Shown here: positions 1-6,440 of the stretch, piece after piece
Layout: each line of letters opens with the position of its first letter
Numbering within the stretch: the stretch's first letter is position 1
Assembly: GCA_002725365.1 (NCBI GenBank)
Contig: PBOW01000094.1
Span: forward strand, 1-6,798
DNA: 6,798 nucleotides
Origin: Chloroflexota bacterium
Lineage (GTDB): Bacteria > Chloroflexota > Dehalococcoidia > UBA2979
Direction: 5' to 3'
Position numbers and translations under genes: made by a program
The notes under the pieces: model-generated
What the model saw: the letters and a program-made list of their open reading frames with translations, nothing else
Database searches by the model: none
Told to the model about the DNA's origin: nothing

Positions 1-189
1 CAGCGGCAGATACTGGTTATGGCGCTTACGTCTGGTCCAATGTCCTTCCCGGTGGATCAGACCAGGATCGTCCTCGCACAGGGCTGTGAGCCGGTCAATT
101 TCGTCGTCGAGGATGGCGCGCTCTAACTCGCCCATGTCGTCGCCGAAATCCTGTTCGCCATTCTGTTCATGTGTGGTCCGCGTCGTCAT
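1..189 (-). CDS. N-terminal fragment of an unrecognised protein downstream of metK
   Basis: Sixty-three codons are visible before the gene runs off the left edge. The ATG at 187-189 is preceded by a strong AGGAGGG about eight bases upstream, which fixes the start. The product begins MTTRTTHEQNGEQDFGDDMG, a polar acidic leader. A likely amphipathic helix follows (ELERAILDDEIDRLTALCED), then DDPGLIHREGHW and a basic stretch (TRRKRHNQYLPL). The helix followed by DPGLIH and then LPL weakly recalls the opening of bacterial ankyrin-repeat proteins (helix, then DPxLVH, then TPLH). That is only a resemblance, and I do not assign a function. It lies 44 nt after metK on the same strand, so it may be the last visible gene of the same transcript. 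A hairpin covers its ribosome binding site (see 190-220). Confidence 0.65.
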   Translation of the reverse strand, partial: MTTRTTHEQNGEQDFGDDMGELERAILDDEIDRLTALCEDDPGLIHREGHWTRRKRHNQYLPL

Positions 190-220
190 CGCACTATCCC
201 TCCTGAGGATTATTAGTGCG
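190..220 (-). promoter_or_regulatory. Intercistronic hairpin sequestering a Shine-Dalgarno sequence
   Basis: On the minus strand the 31 nt immediately before the ATG at 189 form a perfect 7-bp outer stem (CGCACTA with TAGTGCG). An inner stem TCCT/GGGA (one G-U pair) stacks on it, with a four-base bulge and a five-base loop. The 3' arm contains most of the AGGAGGG ribosome binding site, and the stem ends directly against the start codon. No U-tract follows, so it does not look like an intrinsic terminator. It could lower or condition translation of the gene after metK, protect the 3' end of the metK message, or both. The pairing is seen in the sequence; the regulatory role is inferred. Confidence 0.5.
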
Positions 221-233
221 GGGAGTTACTACT

Positions 234-1397
234 TCAACGGGCGGCTTTGCGCATCAGCGTCATCGCCTTGTCGGTTTTTTCCCAGAGAAAATCGGCCAAC
301 TCGCGCCCGAAGTGGCCGTAGTTGGTCGTCTGACGGTAAATGGGTCGCTTGAGTTTGAGTTTGCGCACAATGCCGCCGGGACTGAGGTCGAACACCTCTT
401 GCACCCAATCGGCGATCTGCGCGTCATCGGTGATGCCGGTGCCGTAGGTGTCTACCAGCACCGACACCGGGTCGGGCACGCCGATGGCGTAGGCCAGCTG
501 CACCTGGCAGCGATCGGCCAGCCGCGCCGCGACGACGTTTTTGGCCACGTAGCGCGCCATGTAGTGGGCGCTGCGGTCGACCTTGCTCGGGTCCTTACCC
601 GAAAAGGCGCCACCGCCGTGCGGACACATGCCGCCGTAGGTGTCGACGATGATCTTACGGCCGGTCAGGCCGCAGTCGCCGTGTGGCCCGCCGACGACGA
701 AGCGGCCAGTGGGATTGATGTGGTATTTGGTTTCTTTGTCCAGCAAGCGAGCCGGGATCACCTTCTTGACCACCTGCTGGATCATGTCCCGCTCGATCCG
801 CTCGTGGCCGACTTTGGGCCCGTGCTGAGTCGAGAGGACCACCGCATCCACCCGCACGGGCTTGCCGTCGGCGTATTCGACGGTGACCTGCGACTTGGCG
901 TCGGGGCGCAGGTAGGAAATTTTCTTGTTCTTGCGCAGCTTGGTCAGCTGCATCAACAACTTGTGCGAGAGCGTGACTGGCAGCGGCATCAGCTGCGGCG
1001 TCTCGCGGCAGGCGTAGCCGAACATCATGCCCTGATCGCCAGCGCCCTGTTCCTCGTGCAGCCCCTGTCCTTTGGTAACGCCCTGGGAGATATCGGGCGA
1101 CTGCTGGTCGAGAGCGACGAGCACGCCGCAGGAGCGGTAGTCGAAGCCCTGTTCGGGGTCGTCGTAGCCTATGTCGGCGATGACTTCGCGGACGAGGGCC
1201 TGGATGTCGACGAAAGCCTTGCTGGTGACCTCGCCGGCGACCACGACCTGGCCGGTGGTGACCAGCGTCTCGCAGGCGACCCGCGAGTTGGGGTCCTGCT
1301 CGATCATCGCGTCGAGTACGGCGTCGGAGATCTGGTCGGCGACCTTGTCCGGATGGCCTTCCGACACGGACTCCGAGGTGAAGAGGTATTTGGACAT
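234..1397 (-). CDS. metK: S-adenosylmethionine synthase (methionine adenosyltransferase)
   Basis: Cytoplasmic enzyme that makes S-adenosylmethionine from ATP and methionine, releasing phosphate and pyrophosphate. The 387-residue length is normal for the family. Visible family motifs are [13 protein letters not shown] at residues 6-18 (ATP site), [12 protein letters not shown] at 118-129, [10 protein letters not shown] at 163-172, the [14 protein letters not shown] region around 243-256, and the signature [16 protein letters not shown] at 261-276. The start is fixed by the conserved [10 protein letters not shown] opening. Its ribosome binding site GGAGGG lies about 12 nt upstream, rather far. 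The gene follows the sigma factor by 86 nt with no obvious terminator, so it probably belongs to the betaine gene line. There it would supply the three SAM needed per betaine. It may be a pathway-dedicated second copy, but the window cannot show whether another metK exists. Confidence 0.97.
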   Translation of the reverse strand: MSKYLFTSESVSEGHPDKVADQISDAVLDAMIEQDPNSRVACETLVTTGQVVVAGEVTSKAFVDIQALVREVIADIGYDDPEQGFDYRSCGVLVALDQQSPDISQGVTKGQGLHEEQGAGDQGMMFGYACRETPQLMPLPVTLSHKLLMQLTKLRKNKKISYLRPDAKSQVTVEYADGKPVRVDAVVLSTQHGPKVGHERIERDMIQQVVKKVIPARLLDKETKYHINPTGRFVVGGPHGDCGLTGRKIIVDTYGGMCPHGGGAFSGKDPSKVDRSAHYMARYVAKNVVAARLADRCQVQLAYAIGVPDPVSVLVDTYGTGITDDAQIADWVQEVFDLSPGGIVRKLKLKRPIYRQTTNYGHFGRELADFLWEKTDKAMTLMRKAAR

Positions 1398-1452
1398 TAG
1401 ATTCTGAGATCCCTCCGTTTAGAGTGCATGCATTACAATGAGACAGTTTCCC

Positions 1453-1462
1453 TTCCCGGGAA
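1453..1462. repeat. Palindrome in the sigma-factor/metK gap
   Basis: The 86-nt gap between the sigma factor and metK (1398-1483) contains the perfect 10-bp palindrome TTCCCGGGAA. About 20 bp nearer metK are the 8-bp palindrome TGCATGCA (1425-1432) and a small CATT-AC-AATG inverted repeat (1431-1440). I see no SAM riboswitch of a class I can recognise, no U-tract terminator and no convincing -35/-10 pair. The palindrome could be a dimeric regulator site for metK or chance. Confidence 0.25.
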
Positions 1463-1483
1463 TTAGGCTATTTACCCTTTGGT

Positions 1484-2329
1484 CTATCTCTTCGCGAATT
1501 GCTTTTCCCAATGGCCTTTGATCTTTTCGAGTGCCTTATTTCGCAACTGGCGCACGCGCTCGCGGGTCACGCCCAATTCCCTGCTGATCACGTCCAGCGT
1601 CTTCTGCTGATCCTCGTCCAACCCGTAATAGCGGCGAATGACCAGGGCCTCGCGCCCGTCCAGCGCCTGCAAACTCTCGCGTACGATTTTGCCCCGATCC
1701 GTCTCTTCCACCAGTTCCGCTGGATCCTTTTCGTCCGCGGGAATGACCGTTAGCAGATCCCTCGTTTGCTCTTCGTTGATTGGTGCGTCGAATGAAGTCA
1801 TCCTGGGCTGACCCTCCACTACGTCCTGCAAACGCTCGGTCTTGATCTCCAGGTTTTGGGCTACCTCTTCGAGCGAGGGTTCTCTGCCTAATTCTTGTGC
1901 CAGTTTGGCCGCGACATTGGCCTGCCGGGACAGCAGGCTGATCTGATTTACCGGCATCCGGACCGAGTGGTTCCTGCCGATCGCCGCCAGCATGGCCTGG
2001 CGAATCCACCAGACGGCATAGGTGATGAACTTGAACCCGCGGCTCGCATCGAATCGGTCGACAGCCTCGATCAGACCCGCATTGCCCTCGGCGATCAAAT
2101 CGATCAGCGACAGGCCGCGCCCCTGATACTCCCGGGCGATATCCACCACGAAGCGCAGATTGGCCTCAATGATCTGGTCCCGGGCCCAAGCGTCGCCCTC
2201 TTGCACTCGCATGAACAACTCGCGTTCCTGCGCTCTGCTGAGAGGGACGCACGCTTTGATATCGCGAAAGTAGCATGCTTGTGCATGCGGCATGTCCTTC
2301 CACTCCGCACTCGTTACGTATGGCTTCAT
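1484..2329 (-). CDS. RpoD-like sigma-70 family sigma factor (group 2 type)
   Basis: A 281-residue sigma factor that would direct RNA polymerase to a set of promoters. It lacks the long region 1.1 of housekeeping RpoD. Region 1.2 lies around residues 18-50. Region 2 includes EANLRFVVDIAREYQGRGLS (55-74), LIDLIAEGNAGLIEAVDRFD (75-94) and the -10-binding helix YAVWWIRQAM (104-113). Region 3 runs from about 122 to 180. The region 4.2 helix-turn-helix is around 244-271 (TLDVISRELGVTRERVRQLR). In region 2.4 the position after RQAM is Leu, where E. coli RpoD has Thr440, so its -10 preference may differ. The start is 7 nt after the response regulator's stop, and the AGGAGG lies inside that gene's last codons, about 12 nt away. 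A second possible start is Met13 (codon at 2291-2293). Context in a betaine gene line suggests osmotic-stress transcription; its targets cannot be read here. Confidence 0.93.
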   Translation of the reverse strand: MKPYVTSAEWKDMPHAQACYFRDIKACVPLSRAQERELFMRVQEGDAWARDQIIEANLRFVVDIAREYQGRGLSLIDLIAEGNAGLIEAVDRFDASRGFKFITYAVWWIRQAMLAAIGRNHSVRMPVNQISLLSRQANVAAKLAQELGREPSLEEVAQNLEIKTERLQDVVEGQPRMTSFDAPINEEQTRDLLTVIPADEKDPAELVEETDRGKIVRESLQALDGREALVIRRYYGLDEDQQKTLDVISRELGVTRERVRQLRNKALEKIKGHWEKQFAKR

Positions 2330-2336
2330 CTGGCGA

Positions 2337-2696
2337 TCAACCCTCCTGTTCTTCGTCGGGCAAGGCCTCTTTTACCAGGTGCAAAAACTCCGGTATATCG
2401 ATAGGTTTTTGGATGGCCGTCCAGGCACCGGACAATGGTTCGCCGTCTTGCAGATGGCCGCTGAGCACGATCACCCTGGCTTCCGGCTCGATCCACCGTA
2501 TTTCCGCCAGTGCTTCGCGGCCCGACTTTCTTGGCATCTTCAAGTCCATGATGATCAGGTCAATTTCCCCGCGCTGCGCCGCGAATACCTCCACCCCCTC
2601 CTGGCCATCGGTTGCCGTCAGCACCTGGTGGCCATCGCGTTCCAGGGATCTCCGCAACAATCGCCTGATTCCACTTTCGTCGTCGACGACCAGGAT
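2337..2696 (-). CDS. Single-domain (CheY-like) response regulator, start codon not canonical
   Basis: A receiver domain with no output domain. The acidic pair is in ILVVDDESGIRR (Asp codons 2679-2684), the phospho-acceptor Asp is in IIMDLKMP (codon 2544-2546), the switch Ser is in VIVLSGH, and the Lys is in IQKPID. A phosphorelay role is therefore chemically possible, but no histidine kinase is in the window. The frame is open from 2750 (TAG at 2751-2753) but holds no ATG, GTG or TTG before the acidic pair. The first TTG (2658-2660) would delete beta-strand 1 and both acidic residues. An AAGAAGG sits 7 nt before ATC (2694-2696) and 10 nt before CTG (2691-2693), so I place the start at ATC provisionally. 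An upstream frameshift is the alternative. It is followed after 7 nt by the sigma factor, so the two are probably cotranscribed and possibly functionally paired. Confidence 0.75.
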   Translation of the reverse strand: MLVVDDESGIRRLLRRSLERDGHQVLTATDGQEGVEVFAAQRGEIDLIIMDLKMPRKSGREALAEIRWIEPEARVIVLSGHLQDGEPLSGAWTAIQKPIDIPEFLHLVKEALPDEEQEG

Positions 2697-2765
2697 CGTA
2701 GTGCCTTCTTTCTGGGCTACCGATTTTAGATCGCTTTTGCGCCACCTGGCCTATCCCCCTGTACC

Positions 2766-2894
2766 TCACAGATGAGTAATCGCCCAGGTTGCCCACCAAA
2801 TCAGCGTCTTGGGACAACGCCGCACTCTCAGATCGTCATCCACAACCAAGATCGAAATTTTAGTTATTTTGCCGCTGATGACACCCCCAGGGGA
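2766..2894 (-). pseudogene. Decayed N-terminus of a second response regulator
   Basis: In the same frame as the preceding 79-codon ORF, directly after its TAA, the minus strand reads GKITKISILVVDDDLRVRR, a receiver-domain opening with its acidic pair (codons about 2835-2840). After VRR the frame turns unlike any receiver (tryptophan-rich) and stops at TGA 2766-2768. A one-base shift near 2817-2820 would continue as ALSQDADLVGNLGDYSSVRY, which is more protein-like but not clearly a receiver. There is no ATG start and no convincing ribosome binding site. I read it as the remnant of a truncated or frameshifted regulator gene. The alternative is a sequencing indel in an intact gene, so the assembly should be trusted only after checking. 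Confidence 0.5.
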
Positions 2895-3134
2895 TTACTT
2901 CACGCGCCTATTTTTTCTTCCCGACCGACCATACCTTCTGATTCTCCCTCTACCTTTTGCTTCCACGTCTTCCCCATCCAGATGCAGTACGCGCTTTTCC
3001 AGTTGGTCAAAAGCCGTCTTTATCATCTCGACGTCCCAATCTCCATCGATATGAATCGAGACGATCTGTTGCAGGGCATCGAGCCGCTCGGATGGTGCCG
3101 TCGATTTGTCTTCCATCTTTGTATTACCGGCCAT
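2895..3134 (-). CDS. Small hypothetical ORF coupled to the transporter gene
   Basis: Seventy-nine codons; I do not recognise the product. The ATG (3132-3134) follows the transporter's TGA with no gap and in the same frame, so re-initiation or translational coupling is likely. No good ribosome binding site is visible. A second possible start is Met7. Residues 1-55 look like a soluble, mixed-charge protein with SERLDALQQIVSIHIDGDWD and a helix DVEMIKTAFDQLEKRVLHL, with codon use similar to its neighbours. The last 20 residues are strongly basic (RGRIRRYGRSGRKNRRVK) and use many AGA/AGG codons in a purine-rich stretch, which suggests either a real basic tail or coding decay or a frameshift near 2955. 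It could be an accessory or detached cytoplasmic tail of the transporter, or a remnant. No transmembrane segment is seen. Confidence 0.45.
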   Translation of the reverse strand: MAGNTKMEDKSTAPSERLDALQQIVSIHIDGDWDVEMIKTAFDQLEKRVLHLDGEDVEAKGRGRIRRYGRSGRKNRRVK

Positions 3135-4646
3135 TCACGATTTTAAGTTTTCTTCTCTCAAACCGCGCAATAAGCTGAAGCCGATAAGCAATATCACCAG
3201 GGCAAAGGGCAGACCGGTGGTAATAACGCCTGTCTGCAACGCCCCCAAACCGCCACCGACCAGCAGCACGGCGGCGACCACCCCCTCGGTCACCGCCCAG
3301 AAGATACGCTGCACCGTCGGAGGATTGGGATGGCCCCCGGAGGTGATGATATCGACGACCAAAGAGGCCGAATCGGAGGACGTAACAAAAAACACAGTGA
3401 TGACGACGACGCTGAGGGCTGACGTCAGCGCCGCCAAGGGGAAGTTATCGAGCAACACGAAAAGCGCCGTGGCGACATTGGCATTGACCGCTTCGGCAAT
3501 GCCTCCACCGCCGTGGAGTTCACTAAACAGGGCGCTATTGCCGAAGATCGTCAGCCACAAAAAGGTCATTAGCGAGGGCACCAGCAGGACACAAAGCAAA
3601 AACTGGCGGACGGTGCGCCCGCGCGAGATGCGGGCGATAAAGATCCCGACGAAGGGCGCCCAGGCGATCCACCAGGCCCAGTAGAAGATGGTCCAGCCGT
3701 GCTGCCAAGTGCCGCGCCCGTAGGCCTCGGTCCACAGACTCAGCTTGGGCAGGTTGACCAGATAAGCCCCGACATTCTGCACCAGCGCGTCGAGCAGGTG
3801 CAGCGATGGCCCGGCGAGAAAGACAAAAAGTAAGAGCGCCAGCGCCGCCACCATATTGAATTGGCTGAGGCGGCGGATGCCCTTGTCCAGTCCGAGCACG
3901 ACCGAAACCGTGGCCATCAGCGTGATCCCGGCAATGAGCAGAATCTGCTGCATACTGCCCTGGCCAATAGCGAAAAGATAGTCGAGCCCGGCATTGACTT
4001 GTTGCGCCCCCAGCCCCAGCGAAGTGGCCAGCCCGAACAGCGTGGCCACTGCGGCGAGAATGTCGATCAGATTACCGGCCGCACCGTGAATTCGCTCGCC
4101 CAAAAGCGGGTAGAATACCGAGCGAATGGTCAACGGCAGACCGCGATTAAAAGAGAAATAGGCCAGCCCCAACGCCATCAGCGCATAGAGCCCCCAGGCG
4201 TGCAGCCCCCAGTGAAAAAAAGTGACCCCCATCGCCAGCTCGGCCGCCTCCGCCGTTTTCCCCTCGCCCCAAGGCGGCGAGGAGAAATGGTAAATCGGCT
4301 CGGCCACGCTCCAAAACACCAGGCCGATGCCCATGCCGGCGCTGAAGAGCATCGCCAGCCAACCCCAGGTCGTAAATTCAGGCTCCGCATCGGGACCGCC
4401 CAGGCGGATATCGCCGTAGCGGCTCAAGAGCAGATAAACGACGATGCCCAAATAGATGTTGACCGCAGCCACGAATAACCATCCAGCACCGCCAGTTATG
4501 GCGGCTTGCAACGCGTCGAAAACCTCCTTCATCTGCGCTAGATTGATGAGACTGAAAACGACGAAGAAGGCGATGAAACCGACCGCAGACCAGAAGACGG
4601 TCGGATGAATGTGCAACTTGGAACCGGAGTTTGTGTCGTCGGTCAC
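3135..4646 (-). CDS. BCCT-family glycine betaine/choline/carnitine transporter
   Basis: Inner-membrane secondary transporter of 503 residues, with the hydrophobic pattern expected for 12 helices. The family's glycine-rich stretch GMGIGLVFWSVAEP is at residues 104-117. Its GMGIG form is typical of sodium/betaine carriers such as BetP, whereas proton-coupled choline carriers have Asp at the last position. The BCCT signature FYWAWWIAWAPFVGIFIARI is at 321-340, with the aromatic substrate-box tryptophans W325, W326 and W329. FFVTSSDSAS at 419-428 corresponds to the sodium-site helix region of BetP. The start is GTG (4644-4646), 15 nt after SDMT, with GGGAG upstream. N- and C-terminal cytoplasmic parts are short, unlike the long osmosensing tail of BetP. 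Sitting behind the synthesis genes, it probably imports external betaine or recovers leaked betaine. The exact substrate is inferred. Confidence 0.95.
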   Translation of the reverse strand: MTDDTNSGSKLHIHPTVFWSAVGFIAFFVVFSLINLAQMKEVFDALQAAITGGAGWLFVAAVNIYLGIVVYLLLSRYGDIRLGGPDAEPEFTTWGWLAMLFSAGMGIGLVFWSVAEPIYHFSSPPWGEGKTAEAAELAMGVTFFHWGLHAWGLYALMALGLAYFSFNRGLPLTIRSVFYPLLGERIHGAAGNLIDILAAVATLFGLATSLGLGAQQVNAGLDYLFAIGQGSMQQILLIAGITLMATVSVVLGLDKGIRRLSQFNMVAALALLLFVFLAGPSLHLLDALVQNVGAYLVNLPKLSLWTEAYGRGTWQHGWTIFYWAWWIAWAPFVGIFIARISRGRTVRQFLLCVLLVPSLMTFLWLTIFGNSALFSELHGGGGIAEAVNANVATALFVLLDNFPLAALTSALSVVVITVFFVTSSDSASLVVDIITSGGHPNPPTVQRIFWAVTEGVVAAVLLVGGGLGALQTGVITTGLPFALVILLIGFSLLRGLREENLKS

Positions 4647-4661
4647 CAGGGGACTCCCGCG

Positions 4662-5498
4662 TTAAGCTTTGGCAAAGTGCATTACGCCCCAGGCCAGGTG
4701 GCCGGCGCTCCCGCCCTCGACCCAGTGCCCTAGCCCCTTCTGCATACGCTCGATATATTCGGCGCTGATCTTACCGGCCAGGTCCGCGCCGGCTTTGTCC
4801 GTCTCTTCCCCCACGCGCCGGTAGTGATTGACCAGTTGATGGGTAAAATTGCTGAAGCCGAGATCGCGCCAGCCCAGGGCCAGGGCCTGAGTGCGGTAGA
4901 AATCCGGCGAACCGAGCGAATCGAGGTGGATACGATCGAGAATGGGTTGCAGCACCCCCTCGGGACAGTCGTCGGCCTGCATCGGATCGGTGAATATGAA
5001 ATGACCGCCGGGCCTGAGCACGCGGTCGACTTCGCGCAAGACCTGTTCCCGCGCGCCACTGTGCAATAAGGCGTCCTGCGACCAGACGACGTCGAACTGC
5101 GCATCATCGCTTAGGATGTTTTCAAAATTGCCGTCGATCACCTCGATGCGGTTGCCCAATCCGGCCTGATCATTTAATTGACGGTGGCGCTCGTTTTCGA
5201 CCTCACTCACGTTGATGGCCGTCACCTGCACGCCATAGGTGGTGGCCAGATAGCGCGCCGCCCCGCCGAAGCCGGAGCCCAGGTCGAGCACGCGAGCGTG
5301 CTCGGAGATCGGTTCGAGTTGGACGGCAAGGTGCTCGACGGTACGGCGACTGGCCGCGGAGATGGCTTCATCGGGTGCCGCGTAGAGGCCGATGTGGATG
5401 TCATCGCCGCCCCAGATGAGGAAGTAGAAATTATCGGCGTCGGCGCTGTTGTAGTAGTCGCGGGCTGTGTTGGCGGTCGCTGAGGTTTCCGCGCTCAT
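4662..5498 (-). CDS. sdmt: Sarcosine/dimethylglycine N-methyltransferase (SDMT)
   Basis: Cytoplasmic class I SAM-dependent methyltransferase that methylates sarcosine to dimethylglycine and then to glycine betaine. The 278 residues match SDMT of halophiles such as Halorhodospira halochloris (from memory, not aligned). Characteristic stretches are YYNSADADNFYFLIWGGDDI (15-34) with IHIGLY after it, SAM motif I VLDLGSGFGG (70-79), DVVWSQDALLHS (136-147), VLRPGGHFIFTDPMQADDCP (160-179), and then ILDRIHLDSLGSPDFYR and ISAEYIERM near the C-terminus. The ATG overlaps the GSMT stop as ATGA, and GAGGAGGAAGG lies about nine bases upstream, giving strong translational coupling with GSMT. The transporter follows after 15 nt. 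No truncation or missing motif is visible. Confidence 0.95.
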   Translation of the reverse strand: MSAETSATANTARDYYNSADADNFYFLIWGGDDIHIGLYAAPDEAISAASRRTVEHLAVQLEPISEHARVLDLGSGFGGAARYLATTYGVQVTAINVSEVENERHRQLNDQAGLGNRIEVIDGNFENILSDDAQFDVVWSQDALLHSGAREQVLREVDRVLRPGGHFIFTDPMQADDCPEGVLQPILDRIHLDSLGSPDFYRTQALALGWRDLGFSNFTHQLVNHYRRVGEETDKAGADLAGKISAEYIERMQKGLGHWVEGGSAGHLAWGVMHFAKA

Positions 5499-6319
5499 GT
5501 GTTTTTTCCTTCCTCCTCGTCGACGTAATACTTCTCGGCGACGTGGACGAAAAAATCCGGCTCTTCGTCGCGGTAGGTCTCCTGGAAGTCGCCGAAAGTC
5601 TCGATGCGCTGGAAACCGACTTCGCGCATCAGGCGGCGGGTGTAGTCCTTGCGCAGCGGGAACATGTTGAGGTGGTAGACCGACTCGTCGGGAAACCGGT
5701 AGCGGAAACGCGCCAACCCCTCGTCGACGAATTCTGGCTCGGCGCGGATATCGTCGCCACAGTAGTAATAGGCGTGCTTGCTGGAGAAACCATTGTCGAG
5801 GATCGAGTCGTAGTTGCGCTGGTCGAGGACCAGCACGCCGTCGTGTTTGAGCATGGCGTAGAATTCGGCCAGGGCCTTGCGGCGGTCGCGCTCGTGAAAC
5901 ATGTGGGTGAAGGAGTTACCCAAACAGATGATCGCATCGAATTCACCGTGGACATCACGGTTCAGATACCGCCAATCAGCTTGAACGGTGCGCATGACAT
6001 AGCCCCGCCTTTTGGCGTTTTCGAATGCTTTATAAAGCATCTGCGGACTTCCATCCGCACTGACGACTTCGAAACCATCTTGAAGCAGTCGCACTGAGTG
6101 AAAACCAGTTCCAGTAGCGACGTCGAGCACCGAACGAGCACCAATTTCTTTGAGTTTTCTTATGAAGAAATCTCCCTCACCTGCGGCGCGGCGGTCCCAA
6201 TCGATCAGTTCATCCCACTTATCTACAAACCCCCACACATATTCCTGTGTATAATTCCCAGTGTCCCGCCTCTTTGTAGGCTCAACTCCAAAATCCTGAT
6301 TCCCTCCATGATCACTCAA
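5495..6319 (-). CDS. gsmt: Glycine/sarcosine N-methyltransferase (GSMT)
   Basis: Cytoplasmic SAM-dependent methyltransferase for the first two steps of betaine synthesis: glycine to sarcosine to dimethylglycine. From the proposed start it has 274 residues, close to known halophile GSMTs. Diagnostic stretches are QDFGVEPTKRRDTGNYTQEY (8-27), VDKWDELIDWDRRA (32-45), SAM motif I VLDVATGTGFHS (64-75), VVSADGSPQM, VQADWRYLNRDVHGEFDAII followed by CLGNSFTHMF, VLDQRNYDSILD, YYYCGDD and NMFPLRKDYTRRLM. I choose the TTG at 6317-6319 because AAGGAG lies 5 nt upstream and the homologous N-terminus begins here. The frame is open to an ATG at 6385, but those 22 extra codons are AT-rich, lie over the promoter and read unlike the family. 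First gene of the betaine cluster. Confidence 0.95.
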   Translation of the reverse strand: MSDHGGNQDFGVEPTKRRDTGNYTQEYVWGFVDKWDELIDWDRRAAGEGDFFIRKLKEIGARSVLDVATGTGFHSVRLLQDGFEVVSADGSPQMLYKAFENAKRRGYVMRTVQADWRYLNRDVHGEFDAIICLGNSFTHMFHERDRRKALAEFYAMLKHDGVLVLDQRNYDSILDNGFSSKHAYYYCGDDIRAEPEFVDEGLARFRYRFPDESVYHLNMFPLRKDYTRRLMREVGFQRIETFGDFQETYRDEEPDFFVHVAEKYYVDEEEGKNT

Positions 6320-6324
6320 ATTGT

Positions 6325-6330
6325 CTCCTT
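6325..6330 (-). promoter_or_regulatory. Ribosome binding site deciding the TTG start of GSMT
   Basis: AAGGAG on the minus strand, within TAAAGGAGA, five bases before the TTG at 6317-6319. No comparable site precedes the upstream in-frame ATG at 6383-6385. Confidence 0.7.
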
Positions 6331-6356
6331 TACAATTTTGACTTATACAATAAACA

Positions 6357-6385
6357 GATATAGTATTATATTTCCATGTAGTCAA
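6357..6385 (-). promoter_or_regulatory. Candidate promoter of the betaine gene line
   Basis: In the AT-rich DNA upstream of GSMT the minus strand has TTGACT (6380-6385), a 17-bp spacer, then TATATC (6357-6362), a good -35 with a weak -10. This would give a leader of about 30 nt. A perfect TATAAT lies at 6365-6370, but only 9 bp from TTGACT, so it would need a different -35 or act with an alternative sigma factor. The sigma factor encoded at 1484-2329 is one candidate. The exact promoter is unresolved. Confidence 0.4.
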
Positions 6386-6394
6386 TGAATATCT

Positions 6395-6440
6395 ACCTTT
6401 CGACCTATTTTTTTTGACCTACTTCGAAAACCTACTTCGA
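6395..6440. repeat. Tandem repeats upstream of the GSMT promoter
   Basis: ACCTACTTCGA occurs exactly at 6417-6427 and at 6430-6440, a 13-bp period. A shortened copy ACCTTTCGA lies at 6395-6403, next to a poly-T stretch, and another TTCGA is at 6454-6458. On the transcribed strand the repeats lie just upstream of the candidate -35, where an activator or response regulator would bind. Repetition is seen directly; operator function is inferred. Confidence 0.5.

Noticed and set aside
620..640. MetK has Cys-Pro-His where E. coli has Ala-Arg-His before the GGGAFSGKD signature
   Set aside because: This position also varies in other MetK families (for example Ala before His), and the catalytic lysines, arginine and aspartates around it are kept, so activity loss is not suggested.
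216..1400. 394-codon open frame on the plus strand opposite metK
   Set aside because: It mirrors metK almost exactly, has no family motifs and repetitive HH/GDD-type composition. This is the usual antisense shadow of a GC-rich gene.
1398..1483. Possible SAM riboswitch before metK
   Set aside because: The gap is short and shows no conserved core of any SAM riboswitch class that I can recognise. A covariance-model search would settle it.
1536..2009. 157-codon minus-strand frame inside the sigma factor gene
   Set aside because: It is an out-of-frame shadow rich in Gly/Arg, with no motifs, while the overlapping sigma factor has all of its regions intact.
2273..2288. GCATGC repeated twice at 10-bp spacing
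   Set aside because: It lies within the sigma factor's early codons (around His-Ala-Gln-Ala-Cys) and is explained by coding sequence.
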